Below are positions 17,719 through 27,103 of a DNA stretch of 64,000 nucleotides, one piece after another. This DNA is from Fidelibacterota bacterium 408169 (lineage in GTDB: Bacteria > Fidelibacterota > Marinisomatia > Marinisomatales > TCS55). Both the position numbers and the translations under genes were made by a program. Where the stretch lies: assembly GCA_002256485.1 (NCBI GenBank), contig NNSG01000002.1, positions 186,001-250,000 of the forward strand. The letters are read 5' to 3'. Positions within the stretch are counted from its first letter, which is position 1; each line of letters starts with the position of its first letter. The notes under the pieces were generated by a model that had not been told where the DNA came from, searched no databases, and saw nothing but the letters and a program-made list of their open reading frames with translations.

Positions 17719-18456
17719 CTAATCCTGTTTTTCCCCAATATATAAAGTACAAATCCCAAATGTCAGTGGGATTGTTTTACAGTTTTTTAATCCTATCGAC
17801 TCCATTAGGAATATGAATTCTTTTCGCGTTGGAAAATTCATAATCGAATCAGCTAGATATTCATACGCAGCTGGATTATTTGTAAATAATTTCGCCAGTT
17901 TTGGTAAAACACCATTTAAATAAAAACTGTATATACTTCGCCAAAACCCCGGCTCTGGTGTAGTGAGTTCCAATACCATTACTTGCCCCTTTTCCACAAT
18001 CACTCTTTTCATTTCGTTCAATGCTTTAATTTTGTCCGGGATATTCCGAATTCCAAACGCAATAGCTGATACATCAAAAGAATTATTATCGATTTCGAGT
18101 TGGGTGGCGTCGCCCCATTTTAACTCCACACGCTCTACTAATTTTTGCATGGAAACTTTTTCAACACCCTTATCTACCATCGCCTGAACAAAATCTACAC
18201 CTGTTACTTTGACTTTTTCATAAGTGTTGGCACAATCCAGTGCTAGATCACCTGTTCCTGTAGCTACATCCAAAAACCGATGTGTTTTGAAAAATTTCAT
18301 TTCCCTAACCGTTCGTTTCCTCCAAACCACATCTCTTCGACCAGATAAAAAACGATTTAAAAAATCATATTTATCAGTTACGGATGCAAAAATATTTTTA
18401 ACTATACTAATTCTTTGTTCATCATTCATTTTGTCTACTGGAGGATATTCAATCAT
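17719..18456 (-). CDS. menG: Demethylmenaquinone methyltransferase
   Basis: A UbiE/MenG-family SAM-dependent C-methyltransferase (245 aa), the last step of menaquinone synthesis. It contains the SAM motif FLDVATGTGDLALD, VTGVDFVQAMV, the family segment AIAFGIRNIPD and VLELTTPEPG. Its ATG overlaps the stop of the TetR gene by 4 bases, so the regulator and the men genes are co-transcribed. Confidence 0.92.
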   Translation of the reverse strand: MIEYPPVDKMNDEQRISIVKNIFASVTDKYDFLNRFLSGRRDVVWRKRTVREMKFFKTHRFLDVATGTGDLALDCANTYEKVKVTGVDFVQAMVDKGVEKVSMQKLVERVELKWGDATQLEIDNNSFDVSAIAFGIRNIPDKIKALNEMKRVIVEKGQVMVLELTTPEPGFWRSIYSFYLNGVLPKLAKLFTNNPAAYEYLADSIMNFPTRKEFIFLMESIGLKNCKTIPLTFGICTLYIGEKQD

Positions 18457-19076
18457 TTGTAAGCCATTCCATTTTTAAATATCCTACAAAGACTTTCTAC
18501 CCAATGCTTCGCATTAATTGTATTTTGGGACTCGTGGGACACTTTTAAAAACCTATTCAATACACTATCCAGTATAAATACAGTTTTTTCAATATCTAAA
18601 TTTTTGTCCAACTCGTTTCGATTTATTCCGTCCTGAATTATTTCCGTTAGATAGCCTCCGGAAAGTTTACGCAATTCCGGTAAAATTTCTTTGCTGTGGG
18701 GAGAATCTGTGGTGTAAAGCATGCGAAAGTAAATTCGGGACAGCCGTGGATGGTCTTGAATAAATGCAACCCCCGCAAGCATAATTTTTTCTAAACGAAT
18801 AAAAAAAGAATCTTCTTTCGTTTTATCTTTCACTGTTCTCAAATAATCTTTTACATTTTCAAGGGCTAATCCATAAATATAAATGAATAAGCTGGATTTA
18901 GTATTAAAATAATTAAACAGTGATCCTTTGGCTATTCCGGCAGAGTCTACAACTCGGTTCATTGAAGCAATTTGATAACCATGTTCTGAAAATTCTTTAA
19001 TGCTTGCATCCAAAATCCGATTCTGTTTGTCTGGCGAAAGCCTGTTAAAAGATTTTAATAATTGTTGTTCTTTCAT
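18453..19076 (-). CDS. TetR-family transcriptional regulator at the head of the men operon
   Basis: A 207-residue TetR-type repressor. Residues about 15-60 form the N-terminal helix-turn-helix: NRILDASIKEFSEHG, MNRVVDSAGIAKGSLFNYF. The C-terminal helical domain would bind an unknown ligand or protein. The frame opens at 19178, but ATG 19076 gives the conserved N terminus and lies just beyond the palindrome at 19085-19100, where the protein may repress its own operon and possibly aroC. A fatty-acid or redox-related ligand would be a guess. The overlap with menG ties regulator dose to menaquinone gene expression. Confidence 0.85.
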   Translation of the reverse strand: MKEQQLLKSFNRLSPDKQNRILDASIKEFSEHGYQIASMNRVVDSAGIAKGSLFNYFNTKSSLFIYIYGLALENVKDYLRTVKDKTKEDSFFIRLEKIMLAGVAFIQDHPRLSRIYFRMLYTTDSPHSKEILPELRKLSGGYLTEIIQDGINRNELDKNLDIEKTVFILDSVLNRFLKVSHESQNTINAKHWVESLCRIFKNGMAYK

Positions 19077-19084
19077 AATAAATA

Positions 19085-19100
19085 TTGACCGGGTGGTCAA
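19085..19100. promoter_or_regulatory. Palindromic operator in the TetR/aroC divergent region
   Basis: TTGACCGGGTGGTCAA has two perfect 6-base arms (TTGACC/GGTCAA) around a 4-base centre, the shape of many TetR-family operators. It lies 9 bases upstream of the regulator start codon and 60 bases upstream of aroC. A second short palindrome, TTCGTAACGAA, lies at 19122-19132. Autoregulation is the simplest reading. Confidence 0.65.
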
Positions 19101-19159
19101 ATTAAGAATACTTTTGGTTTGTTCGTAACGAATTATTAATGAATGTTTGGGTTCAAAAT

Positions 19160-20320
19160 ATGTTGAAAAAAATAACATTTCTAACAGCTGGTGAGTCTCA
19201 CGGTAGGGGTTTGGTTGGCATTATTGATGGAATTCCGTCAGGGTTACAACTGTCTGAGCATGATATCAATACTGATCTTGCCCGTAGGCAAATGGGGTAT
19301 GGCAGGGGTGGTCGTATGAAAATTGAAGTAGATAAATCTGAAATATGGTCTGGTGTCCGCCATGGGAAAACCCTTGGGAGTCCAATTTCTTTGTTAATCC
19401 ACAACAATGATTGGGAAAATTGGTCCCAAAAAATGTCTGTTGAACCAACAAATGAAGAAATTAAAAAAATAACACTTCCGCGTCCGGGTCATGCAGATTT
19501 GGCTGGAGTTCAAAAATATGGATATGATGATATACGAAACGTTCTTGAACGGTCTTCAGCAAGAGAAACAACTATGCGGGTAGGGCTTGCTTCTATTTGC
19601 CGAAAACTGTTATTAGAGACAGGCGTAGAAGTGGGTAGTCGTGTTGTCCAAATTCACAACATAGTTGATGAATCTCCAATTCCGGAAAATTTATCTCCAT
19701 CAAAATTAAACGAGCTATCAGATGAATCACCTGTTCGCTGTATAAATAAAGAAGTAGAAGAAAAAATGATGTTTGCTATTGACGAAGCAAAAAAAGAAGG
19801 TGACTCTGTAGGAGGTGTTGTTGAAGTTATTGCAACCGGTCTACCCTTTGGTTTGGGAGCACATACACAATGGGATAAAAAATTACACTCTCGTATTTCT
19901 GCAGCTATGATGAGTATAAATGCATTTAAAGGTATTGAGATTGGAGCTGGTTTTTCGGGTGCAAGTAAACCCGGTAGTGAAGTTCACGATGAAATAGGAT
20001 GGGATAATGAAAAATATATTCGTTATTCTAATAACGCCGGCGGGATTGAAGGTGGCATGAGTAATGCACAGCCAATTACGTTACGATTGGCAATGAAACC
20101 AATACCCACATTAATTAAACCTCTACGGTCAGTTGACATTGCAACAAAGGAATTGAAGGATGCTCATAAAGAGCGAACGGACGTTTGTGCTGTTCCAGCA
20201 GCAGCTATCATTGCTGAAAGTATGCTTTGTTTAGTACTGGTAGATGCACTAATGGAAAAATTCGGGGGCGATTCCATGGACCAGCTCAAAGAACATATGG
20301 CTGCAACTGCCAAGTATTAA
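19160..20320 (+). CDS. aroC: Chorismate synthase
   Basis: AroC of 386 residues from ATG 19160 (MLKKITFLTAGESHGRG), an FMN-dependent enzyme that makes chorismate from EPSP. Signature regions are TAGESHGRGLVGIIDG, RRQMGYGRGGRMKIE, PRPGHADLAGVQKYG, RNVLERSSARETTMRV, GGIEGGMSNAQPI and ERTDVCAVPAAAII. The frame extends to 19139, but the seven extra residues are not conserved. First gene of the aroC-K-B-Q run and divergent from the men operon. The aroK start overlaps its stop by one base. Confidence 0.94.
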   Translation: MLKKITFLTAGESHGRGLVGIIDGIPSGLQLSEHDINTDLARRQMGYGRGGRMKIEVDKSEIWSGVRHGKTLGSPISLLIHNNDWENWSQKMSVEPTNEEIKKITLPRPGHADLAGVQKYGYDDIRNVLERSSARETTMRVGLASICRKLLLETGVEVGSRVVQIHNIVDESPIPENLSPSKLNELSDESPVRCINKEVEEKMMFAIDEAKKEGDSVGGVVEVIATGLPFGLGAHTQWDKKLHSRISAAMMSINAFKGIEIGAGFSGASKPGSEVHDEIGWDNEKYIRYSNNAGGIEGGMSNAQPITLRLAMKPIPTLIKPLRSVDIATKELKDAHKERTDVCAVPAAAIIAESMLCLVLVDALMEKFGGDSMDQLKEHMAATAKY

Positions 20321-20817
20321 TGAAAATATATTTGATTGGCATGATGGGTTCCGGTAAGTCCACTGTGGGGGAATTATTGTCTGATAGATTAAAAATAAAG
20401 TTTATCGATCTGGATTCAACAGTCGAAACCAACACACAAAAAACTGTTTCAGAAATTTTTGAACAAGATGGTGAACTGCATTTTCGGAAATTGGAATCAA
20501 AAGCTTTGGAAAATACAATAGGTATTGATGCCGTGGTTGCCTGCGGTGGTGGAATTATTTTAGATGAAAATAACAGGTATTTACTTCAATCATCAGGGAA
20601 AACTATATTTCTTAATTCATCCATTTCTGAATTGGCAAAAAGATTGGAGTCTGCTAATGACCGCCCCCTGCTTGCTGATAAACACATCGAAAAAGAATTG
20701 GAGAAAATTTCGTCAGAAAGAATAAACCTATATGAAGAAACGGCACATTTAACAATTAATGTAAACAATAGAACACCAATGGAAATAACTAATCATATCT
20801 TGGATCAATTAAATTAA
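20320..20817 (+). CDS. aroK: Shikimate kinase
   Basis: A 165-residue P-loop kinase phosphorylating shikimate. The start MKIYLIGMMGSGKST places the Walker A at residues 7-15; DLDS (substrate Asp), ELHFRKLE, the glycine-rich ACGGGI, and the lid region NDRPLL follow. A longer frame from 20227 lies inside aroC and has no homology; ATG 20320 with a TAATG overlap is the true start. Confidence 0.92.
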   Translation: MKIYLIGMMGSGKSTVGELLSDRLKIKFIDLDSTVETNTQKTVSEIFEQDGELHFRKLESKALENTIGIDAVVACGGGIILDENNRYLLQSSGKTIFLNSSISELAKRLESANDRPLLADKHIEKELEKISSERINLYEETAHLTINVNNRTPMEITNHILDQLN

Positions 20818-21888
20818 ATGAAATCTATACAAGTACATCTTGGACCCCGATCATATGCTATACATGTAGAATCTGGGTTGATCAAAAAAATCCCACATAT
20901 TTTATCTGAAAATAATCATGGGCAAAAATGGTTAATTGTATCTCAACACCGCCTAATGGAAATGTTTGGGTTTAAATTAATTAATTTGTTAAAAGAAAAT
21001 AATTATAATACAGATTACATTACACTGCCCACAGGTGAAGCTGCGAAGAGTTTAAATGAATTCAGTCGATTAATCAGCCAAATGGTGGAAATGAAATGCG
21101 ACCGTTCCACAACTGTCTTGGCTTTGGGCGGTGGTGTTGTGGGTGATGTAGCTGGTTTTGCAGCAGCTTCTTTTATGCGAGGTATTGACTATTACCAAAT
21201 TCCCACAACTTTACTTGCTATGGTAGATTCATCTATAGGAGGGAAAACAGGAATAAATATAGCTGAAGGGAAAAATCTTGTTGGAGCTATACATCAGCCT
21301 AATGGTGTATTAATTGATACTGATCACTTAACCTCTCTTCCTAAAGAGGAATTAGTTGCAGGATTAGGCGAGGTCATAAAATATGGTGCTATCTACGACC
21401 GTGAATTCTTATTAAAAATTTCCGGGTGGTTGGATAATCTAAATACTTTTCCATTTGAAGAAGCTGTAGCTCGATCATGTGCAATCAAAGCAGATGTTGT
21501 TTCAGAGGATGAGCGAGAAAGAGGATTACGTAGAATCCTCAACTTTGGACATACTGTAGGCCATGCCCTTGAAGCTCATTTTGGTTATGGAAAAATGCGC
21601 CATGGAGAAGCAGTAGCTTACGGTATGTTATCCGCTGGTTATATTTCCAAAAAACTAGGTAGTCTTACTTCAAGCGAAACTGATCTGTTATTCGAAACTA
21701 TTCAAAAACTTCCATTACCAGAAATAGGACAACAAAACAGCAACCATTTAATGGAATATATTCGCACAGATAAAAAAAATGAAAAGGGTGTATTAAATTT
21801 TGTTATACTGGATGGTCTTGGATCTGCTATTACATCAACAGCTGTAAATGAAGATTTGATAAAGGAATCTCTTAAAGTACTTTCATGA
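20818..21888 (+). CDS. aroB: 3-dehydroquinate synthase
   Basis: NAD- and metal-dependent dehydroquinate synthase (356 aa). Key regions: PTGEAAKSL, ALGGGVVGDVAGFAAA, PTTLLAMVDSSIGGKTGIN, GLGEVIKYG, and the metal ligands in LNFGHTVGHALE and MRHGEAVAYGM. Its ATG directly follows the aroK stop and its end overlaps aroQ by 4 bases. Full length, normal family member. Confidence 0.94.
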   Translation: MKSIQVHLGPRSYAIHVESGLIKKIPHILSENNHGQKWLIVSQHRLMEMFGFKLINLLKENNYNTDYITLPTGEAAKSLNEFSRLISQMVEMKCDRSTTVLALGGGVVGDVAGFAAASFMRGIDYYQIPTTLLAMVDSSIGGKTGINIAEGKNLVGAIHQPNGVLIDTDHLTSLPKEELVAGLGEVIKYGAIYDREFLLKISGWLDNLNTFPFEEAVARSCAIKADVVSEDERERGLRRILNFGHTVGHALEAHFGYGKMRHGEAVAYGMLSAGYISKKLGSLTSSETDLLFETIQKLPLPEIGQQNSNHLMEYIRTDKKNEKGVLNFVILDGLGSAITSTAVNEDLIKESLKVLS

Positions 21889-22319
21889 AAATATTAATAA
21901 TTAACGGACCAAACCTGAATTTGCTAGGAGAAAGGGAACCAGATATTTATGGTCATGAAAGTTTGGCCGATATGGAGTTATGGCTTTCTAATCAACCTGA
22001 AGCTACAACCCATGAAATTGAATGGTTTCAGTCCAATCATGAAGGGAAAATTATTGATAAAATTCACGATGAAATGAAAACAAAAGATGGATTGATTATT
22101 AATCCTGGTGCATTTACCCATTATTCCTATGCTATCCGAGATGCAATTTCATCTGTTAATATACCAACTGTTGAAGTTCATTTGAGTGATATTGAAAACA
22201 GAGAGGACTTTCGAAGATTTTCTGTAATTCAAGATGTATGCATTGAACAAATAAAAGGGATGGGAAAAACAGGGTATTTAAATGCGCTTAAAATTTTATT
22301 AATAAATGATGACAAATAA
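21885..22319 (+). CDS. aroQ: 3-dehydroquinate dehydratase, type II
   Basis: Type II dehydroquinase (144 aa), a dodecameric flavodoxin-fold enzyme. Motifs: NGPNLNLLGEREPDIYG with the catalytic Tyr, FQSNHEGKIIDKI, INPGAFTHYSYAIRDAI, VEVHLSDIENREDFRR. It completes the shikimate pathway present in this window. The downstream aminotransferase fragment starts inside its last codons, so the two were one transcription unit. Confidence 0.93.
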   Translation: MKILIINGPNLNLLGEREPDIYGHESLADMELWLSNQPEATTHEIEWFQSNHEGKIIDKIHDEMKTKDGLIINPGAFTHYSYAIRDAISSVNIPTVEVHLSDIENREDFRRFSVIQDVCIEQIKGMGKTGYLNALKILLINDDK

Positions 22320-22938
22320 TTATAGTAAAACCCCCGGCTTTCGTTCCGTTCCCCGTACCGGAGTCATTTACGTTATGCACGAAGCTATAAAACATGGCTA
22401 TTCCCCAGAAAAAAAGGAATGGGCAAATCTCGGTCAGGGCGCTCCGGAAACTGGAGCATTAGAAGAATCACCCGAGAGACGCCAATCGGTTGAAATACTG
22501 ATAAACCACCATGAATATTCTCCGGTAGTAGGTCTTACAGATTTACGCAAAAAAGTGGCGGAGTTCTATAACTATTTTTATCGAAAAGGCAAATCATCTC
22601 AATATACTTATGAAAACGTGTGTATTTCGGGCGGAGGCAGAGCGGGCTTGACACGTTTAGCGGCGTCATTGAGCAACATTAATATGGGGCATTTTATCCC
22701 TGATTATACAGCTTACGAAGAATTACTGAATATTTTTAAAGCATTTGTTTCCATTCCTATTTTACTATCACCGAAGAAGCATTACTCCTTTTCAACCAAG
22801 GAATTAACTAAAGAAATTACCGGCAGAGGATTAAAAGCTCTGCTCATCAGTAACCCGTGTAATCCAACTGGAAAATTGATTTCTGATGAAGAACTAAATC
22901 AATGGGTGAGCTTATCCAGGAAATTGGAATGCACTTGA
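22306..22938 (+). pseudogene. Class I/II aminotransferase, 5' fragment
   Basis: The first 210 residues of a fold-type I PLP aminotransferase. The N terminus (VIYVMHEA, NLGQGAPETG), the HEYSPVVGLTDLRKKVA helix, SGGGRAGL and SNPCNPTGKLIS are intact. The reading ends at a TGA just where relatives would continue toward the conserved aspartate and the PLP lysine, so both catalytic elements are missing. The sequence switches in another frame to the end of proA at the shared string AATGCACTT (22928-22936). The product cannot be an active aminotransferase. A natural deletion or an assembly chimera are both possible. Confidence 0.8.
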
Positions 22939-23410
22939 AACATTGTTGATTCATGATGATATTGTTGATTCATTTTTACCCTCAATGATTGATGAACTTC
23001 TTTCTGCTGGAGTAGAAATTCGCGGATGCAAAAAAACACAAGTATATTCTGAAAAAATTCACTCAGCAACAGATGAAGATTATAGAACTGAATTTCTTGA
23101 ACTCATATTGGCCATAAAAATAGTGAAAAATGTTGATGAAGCTATTGCTCATATTCATCGCTTCGGCAGTGATCATACAGAAGGAATCGTAAGTAGCGAT
23201 CCAAAATCAATTGACTCATTTATTCAATCATTAGACAGCTCTGCTATTATGGTGAATGCGTCCACCCGATTTAATGATGGCGGACAATTGGGATTAGGTG
23301 CAGAAATTGGAATTAGTACAACGAAACTGCATTCGTTTGGTCCCATGGGATTAAAAGAATTGACTACCACAAAATTTGTGGTAATGGGAGATGGGCAGAT
23401 ACGGGAATAA
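22928..23410 (+). pseudogene. proA: Gamma-glutamyl phosphate reductase, 3' fragment
   Basis: From AATGCACTT onward a different frame encodes the ProA C-terminal region: NALETLLIHDDIVDSFLP, GVEIRGC, GSDHTEGIVSSDPKSIDSF, VNASTRFNDGGQLGLGAEIG, and SFGPMGLKELTT. About the first 60 percent of ProA, with its NADP site and catalytic cysteine, is absent. An ATG is available in frame at 22973 and a TTG at 22943, but the piece alone would not form an enzyme. Proline synthesis would require an intact proA elsewhere in the genome. Confidence 0.82.
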
Positions 23411-23416
23411 GCTTAA

Positions 23417-26400
23417 TTAAGAATGGTATTCTTGAATTGATTTGACCACTATTTTACGCTTCATACGAATAGCACGAACTGCTGCTGCTGCTCCTGATAG
23501 TGTGGTATTTACCATTATTCCTTTTTGAATACATGCTCTTCCAATAGCTTCTTCATCAAATCGAGATTGAGCACCCAAGGGAGTATTAATAACCATATTG
23601 ATTTTCCCGTTTTTTATACCATCCACAACATTGGGTCTTCCTTCTCCCACCTTGAAAATAGGTTCGGCAGGGATTCCATTTCGGTGCAATTCTCTTGCTG
23701 TTCCGGATGTTGCTACAATTACAAAACCGATTTCATATAGATCCCGCGCTAAGGGGATTGCATTCATTTTGTCCTGATCATTTACCGATATAAATATGCT
23801 TCCTTTTTCTGGGAAATAATTACCTGCACTAATTGTTGCTCGACGAAATGAGCCTCCAAATGTATCAGAAATGCCCATAACTTCACCGGTGGATTTCATT
23901 TCCGGACTTAAAAAGATAGATTCTTCAGGAAATTTATTAAAGGGAAGCACCGCTTCTTTCACCGCAATATGGTGAAAATCATCCCAAGATTTAAGATCCA
24001 TATTCTTCAATTTTTCTCCTGTTGCTAATTTTGCTGCTATGCGCGCTAATGGGACGTTGGTTGTCTTGCTCACAAAAGGAACGGTTCTACTTGCTCTTGG
24101 ATTTACTTCCAACACATATACTTGACCATTTTTATAAGCAAATTGCAGGTTAATGAGACCCATTACATTTAATTTTAATGATAATGCTTTTGTTATACGG
24201 ATTATCTCATCCATCGCTTCTGTAGTAATTCGATATGGAGGTAAAACACAAGCAGAATCACCTGAATGGATTCCTGCCTCTTCAATATGTTGCATCACAG
24301 CTCCAATATGAACGGACTCACCATCGCATAAAGCATCAACATCAAATTCAAATGCGTCTTCTAAAAATTCATCAATAAGAATTGGATGCCCTTCTGTAAC
24401 ATCTGCATTCCGAGAAATATAATCGATGAGCTGTTCTTTGGAATACACAATCTCCATAGCTCTTCCACCTAATACATAACTAGGTCTTGCTAAAACTGGG
24501 AACCCAATTTTTTCTGCTACTACCACCACTTCATCCAACGTTCTTCCTGTACCATATTTTGGGCAAGTAACATTTAATTTATCTAAAATAGTTCCGAATT
24601 TTTCTCTGTCTTCCGCAAGATCAATATTTTCAGGAGAAGTCCCAATAATCGGGACACCTGCTTCAGCCAAAGAATTTGCAATTTTTAAAGGTGTTTGCCC
24701 CCCAAATTGAACAAGCACTCCATCCGGTTTTTCAAATTCTACAATATTGAGAACATCTTCAAAAGTAACCGGTTCAAAATAAAGACGATCCACTAAATCA
24801 AAATCTGTGCTGACTGTTTCCGGATTACAATTCACCATAATGGTTTTATAATCTAAATCTTTTAATCCAAAAACAGCCTGTACACAGCAATAGTCAAATT
24901 CGATTCCTTGTCCAATTCGATTGGGACCTCCTCCTAAAATCATAACCTTTTTCCCGCTTAAAGGAGAAATTTCATTTTCTTCATCATATGTGGAATAGCA
25001 ATAGGGCGTTTGGGCCTCAAATTCCGCTGCACAAGTATCCACCACTTTATAAGAAGGTGTAACAGACTCTTTTTTACGACGTTCTCGTATTTCTAATTCT
25101 GTTTTCCCCCGTTGGCGTCCAATTTGTTTATCGGAATATCCATCGTGTTTTAATTTTATTAATGAAGTATCGTTTTTTTTGTTTACCAACATTTTAATCT
25201 GTTGTAAAAACCAAGGATCAATTTTTGTTACTTCAAATATTTCGTCAATCGTTTGCCCTTCCAAAAATGCTTGCCGAACTTTGAGTAATCGAAAGGCGGT
25301 TCCAAAGCGCAATGTGGACATATCCAAAGAACGAGCTCGGCTTACATCTGGATCTCCTTCAGCGGGCGGTTTGGGTTCCAATCCATCCAAACCAACTTCC
25401 AGAGATCTAAAGGCTTTTTGAACGCTTTCTCTAAAAGTTCGACCAATGGACATTACTTCACCTACACTTTGCATTTGTACACCAAGGTGGCCAGAAGCCG
25501 ATGGGAATTTCTCAAAATCGAATCTGGGAACTTTTGTTACTACATAATCGATTGTTGGCTCGAAGGCTGCTAATGTTTTACCAGTAATATCATTAGGCAA
25601 TTCATCAAGCGTATATCCTACAGCCAATTTGGCGGCTACTTTCGCAATTGGAAAACCTGTTGCTTTTGAGGCTAAAGCAGAAGATCGACTCACCCTTGGA
25701 TTCATCTCAATCACAATCATTCTACCATTTTCAGGGTTAACAGCAAACTGTACATTGGACCCGCCAGTTTCTACACCAATGGTTCTCAAACATTGAATGG
25801 ACCAATTACGCATTTGTTGATATTCTTTATCTGATAATGTCATTGCTGGTGCAACTGTTACTGAATCACCTGTGTGAATTCCCATGGGGTCTATATTTTC
25901 GATGGAGCATATAATAATGGCATTATCTGCTTTGTCCCGAACCACTTCCATTTCAAACTCTTTCCAACCCAGCAAAGATTCTTCCATTAATACTTCTGAA
26001 ATTGGACTTGCATTCAAACCGTTTTCTACAAGATCTTGGAATTCATCATAATTATAGGCGACTGACCCACCGGTGCCACCCATGGTGAATGAAGGCCTAA
26101 TAATGATTGGGAATTCCATCACATTCAATAACGCTTCGGATTCTTTCCAGGAATGGATAAAACCCCCTTTTGCAGTTTCAATGCCAACTTCATCCATGGC
26201 TTTTTTAAATCGCTCTCGATCTTCGGCTTTGTCAATAGCGTCAACTTGGGCGCCGATCAATTTGACATCATACTTTGTCAGAATACCATCTTTTTCAAGC
26301 TCCATGGCAAGATTCAAACCAGTTTGTCCGCCAACAGTTGGTAAGATTGCATCTGGTTTTTCCTTTTCAATGATGGCTGTTACATATTCTCTTGTAATAG

Positions 26401-26602
26401 GTTCAATGTACGTTGCATCCGCTAAATCTGGATCAGTCATAATCGTCGCGGGGTTTGAATTCACTAAAATTACACGGTACCCTTCTTCTTTCAATGCCCG
26501 GGTAGCTTGTGTCCCGGAGTAATCGAATTCACAGGCTTGTCCGATCACAATAGGCCCTGCGCCGATAATTAAAATGGATTCTATATCTGTTCGTTTAGGC
26601 AC
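23417..26602 (-). CDS. carB: Carbamoyl-phosphate synthase large subunit
   Basis: CarB of 1061 residues with the normal order: N-terminal carboxyphosphate ATP-grasp domain ([22 protein letters not shown]), oligomerisation region, second ATP-grasp domain ([19 protein letters not shown]) and the C-terminal MGS-like regulatory domain ([15 protein letters not shown]). It makes carbamoyl phosphate for pyrimidines and arginine with CarA. The start is a GTG at 26602 with no clear Shine-Dalgarno; the repeat arm L3 begins only about 10 bases upstream, so the original leader has probably been altered by an insertion. carA lies four genes upstream in the same direction. Confidence 0.94.
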   Translation of the reverse strand: MPKRTDIESILIIGAGPIVIGQACEFDYSGTQATRALKEEGYRVILVNSNPATIMTDPDLADATYIEPITREYVTAIIEKEKPDAILPTVGGQTGLNLAMELEKDGILTKYDVKLIGAQVDAIDKAEDRERFKKAMDEVGIETAKGGFIHSWKESEALLNVMEFPIIIRPSFTMGGTGGSVAYNYDEFQDLVENGLNASPISEVLMEESLLGWKEFEMEVVRDKADNAIIICSIENIDPMGIHTGDSVTVAPAMTLSDKEYQQMRNWSIQCLRTIGVETGGSNVQFAVNPENGRMIVIEMNPRVSRSSALASKATGFPIAKVAAKLAVGYTLDELPNDITGKTLAAFEPTIDYVVTKVPRFDFEKFPSASGHLGVQMQSVGEVMSIGRTFRESVQKAFRSLEVGLDGLEPKPPAEGDPDVSRARSLDMSTLRFGTAFRLLKVRQAFLEGQTIDEIFEVTKIDPWFLQQIKMLVNKKNDTSLIKLKHDGYSDKQIGRQRGKTELEIRERRKKESVTPSYKVVDTCAAEFEAQTPYCYSTYDEENEISPLSGKKVMILGGGPNRIGQGIEFDYCCVQAVFGLKDLDYKTIMVNCNPETVSTDFDLVDRLYFEPVTFEDVLNIVEFEKPDGVLVQFGGQTPLKIANSLAEAGVPIIGTSPENIDLAEDREKFGTILDKLNVTCPKYGTGRTLDEVVVVAEKIGFPVLARPSYVLGGRAMEIVYSKEQLIDYISRNADVTEGHPILIDEFLEDAFEFDVDALCDGESVHIGAVMQHIEEAGIHSGDSACVLPPYRITTEAMDEIIRITKALSLKLNVMGLINLQFAYKNGQVYVLEVNPRASRTVPFVSKTTNVPLARIAAKLATGEKLKNMDLKSWDDFHHIAVKEAVLPFNKFPEESIFLSPEMKSTGEVMGISDTFGGSFRRATISAGNYFPEKGSIFISVNDQDKMNAIPLARDLYEIGFVIVATSGTARELHRNGIPAEPIFKVGEGRPNVVDGIKNGKINMVINTPLGAQSRFDEEAIGRACIQKGIMVNTTLSGAAAAVRAIRMKRKIVVKSIQEYHS

Positions 26603-26611
26603 GTTTTATTT

Positions 26612-26637
26612 GCCACAGAGCCACAGAGGACGCAGAG
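26612..26637. repeat. CACAGAG-type repeat, arm L3 (carB side)
   Basis: Three CRCAGAG units in tandem (GCCACAGAG, CACAGAG, CGCAGAG) spaced 1-2 bases, then ATTTTAATT inward. It starts 3 bases before the GxxExxY stop codon region and about 10 bases from the carB start. Inverted relative to R3 at 27072-27103. Confidence 0.8.
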
Positions 26638-26640
26638 ATT

Positions 26641-27012
26641 TTAATTGTTGATAAATCTTTTAATTCCATCTTTAAGTAGTTTAGAATTGAAGTTTATTAG
26701 TAAGCCTAATGGATAATTCCCCAGTTTCATATAGGAGAGAATTTGTGCTTCAAATACTGGATCATGTCTTTCAACGCTCTTTAATTCCAACACAATTTTA
26801 TTTTCAATCAGAATATCAATCTTAAAATGTCCAATAGATTCATTCTTGTATAATACCGGAAGTGATTTCTGCTGAATAAATTTTAGTCCTGCAAGATTTA
26901 ATTCGATACACAAGGCTTTTTCGTAAACGCTTTCCAATAATCCGGGGCCGAGCCGTCTGTGAACTTCAATGGCGCAACCAATTATTTTTTCTGTTATTAT
27001 ATTTAATTCCAT
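26641..27012 (-). CDS. GxxExxY protein (PD-(D/E)XK nuclease-like)
   Basis: A 123-residue member of the GxxExxY family: IGCAIEVHRRLGPGLLESVY carries the name motif GLLESVY, and KIDILIENKIVLELKS supplies the D...ExK core of the PD-(D/E)XK nuclease fold. A C-terminal LINF element also fits. The biochemical role of the family is not established to my knowledge; a nuclease or nucleic-acid-binding activity is suggested by the fold. It is the only gene between the inverted repeats and breaks up an otherwise compact car operon. Its lack of functional relation to its neighbours suggests arrival by insertion. Confidence 0.85.
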   Translation of the reverse strand: MELNIITEKIIGCAIEVHRRLGPGLLESVYEKALCIELNLAGLKFIQQKSLPVLYKNESIGHFKIDILIENKIVLELKSVERHDPVFEAQILSYMKLGNYPLGLLINFNSKLLKDGIKRFINN

Positions 27013-27071
27013 TCTAAGTGTTCTCCACGTTTTTGCTGTTATCCATTTTCTTTTTTATACATATTCACCTT

Positions 27072-27103
27072 TTTTTTCTCTGTGATCTCTGCGTCTCTGC
27101 GGC
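27072..27103. repeat. CACAGAG-type repeat, arm R3
   Basis: On the minus strand, GCCGCAGAG, CGCAGAG and CACAGAG units followed by an A6 run, the inverted equivalent of L3. Its outer base overlaps the TAG stop codon of the LolA-like gene at 27103-27105. Confidence 0.8.

Larger units (their letters stand above)
26612..27103 (-). mobile_element. Putative 492-bp repeat-bounded element carrying a GxxExxY gene
   Basis: Inverted CACAGAG arms L3 and R3 enclose exactly one gene, stop codon to arm on one side and about 60 bases of AT-rich leader on the other. The unit lies between the third ABC-type gene and carB in an operon whose other genes overlap or abut. Two gene-less intervals with the same arms occur in the men operon (129 and 70 bp). 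No transposase is encoded and no convincing target duplication is visible, so mobility is inference. Confidence 0.5.
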
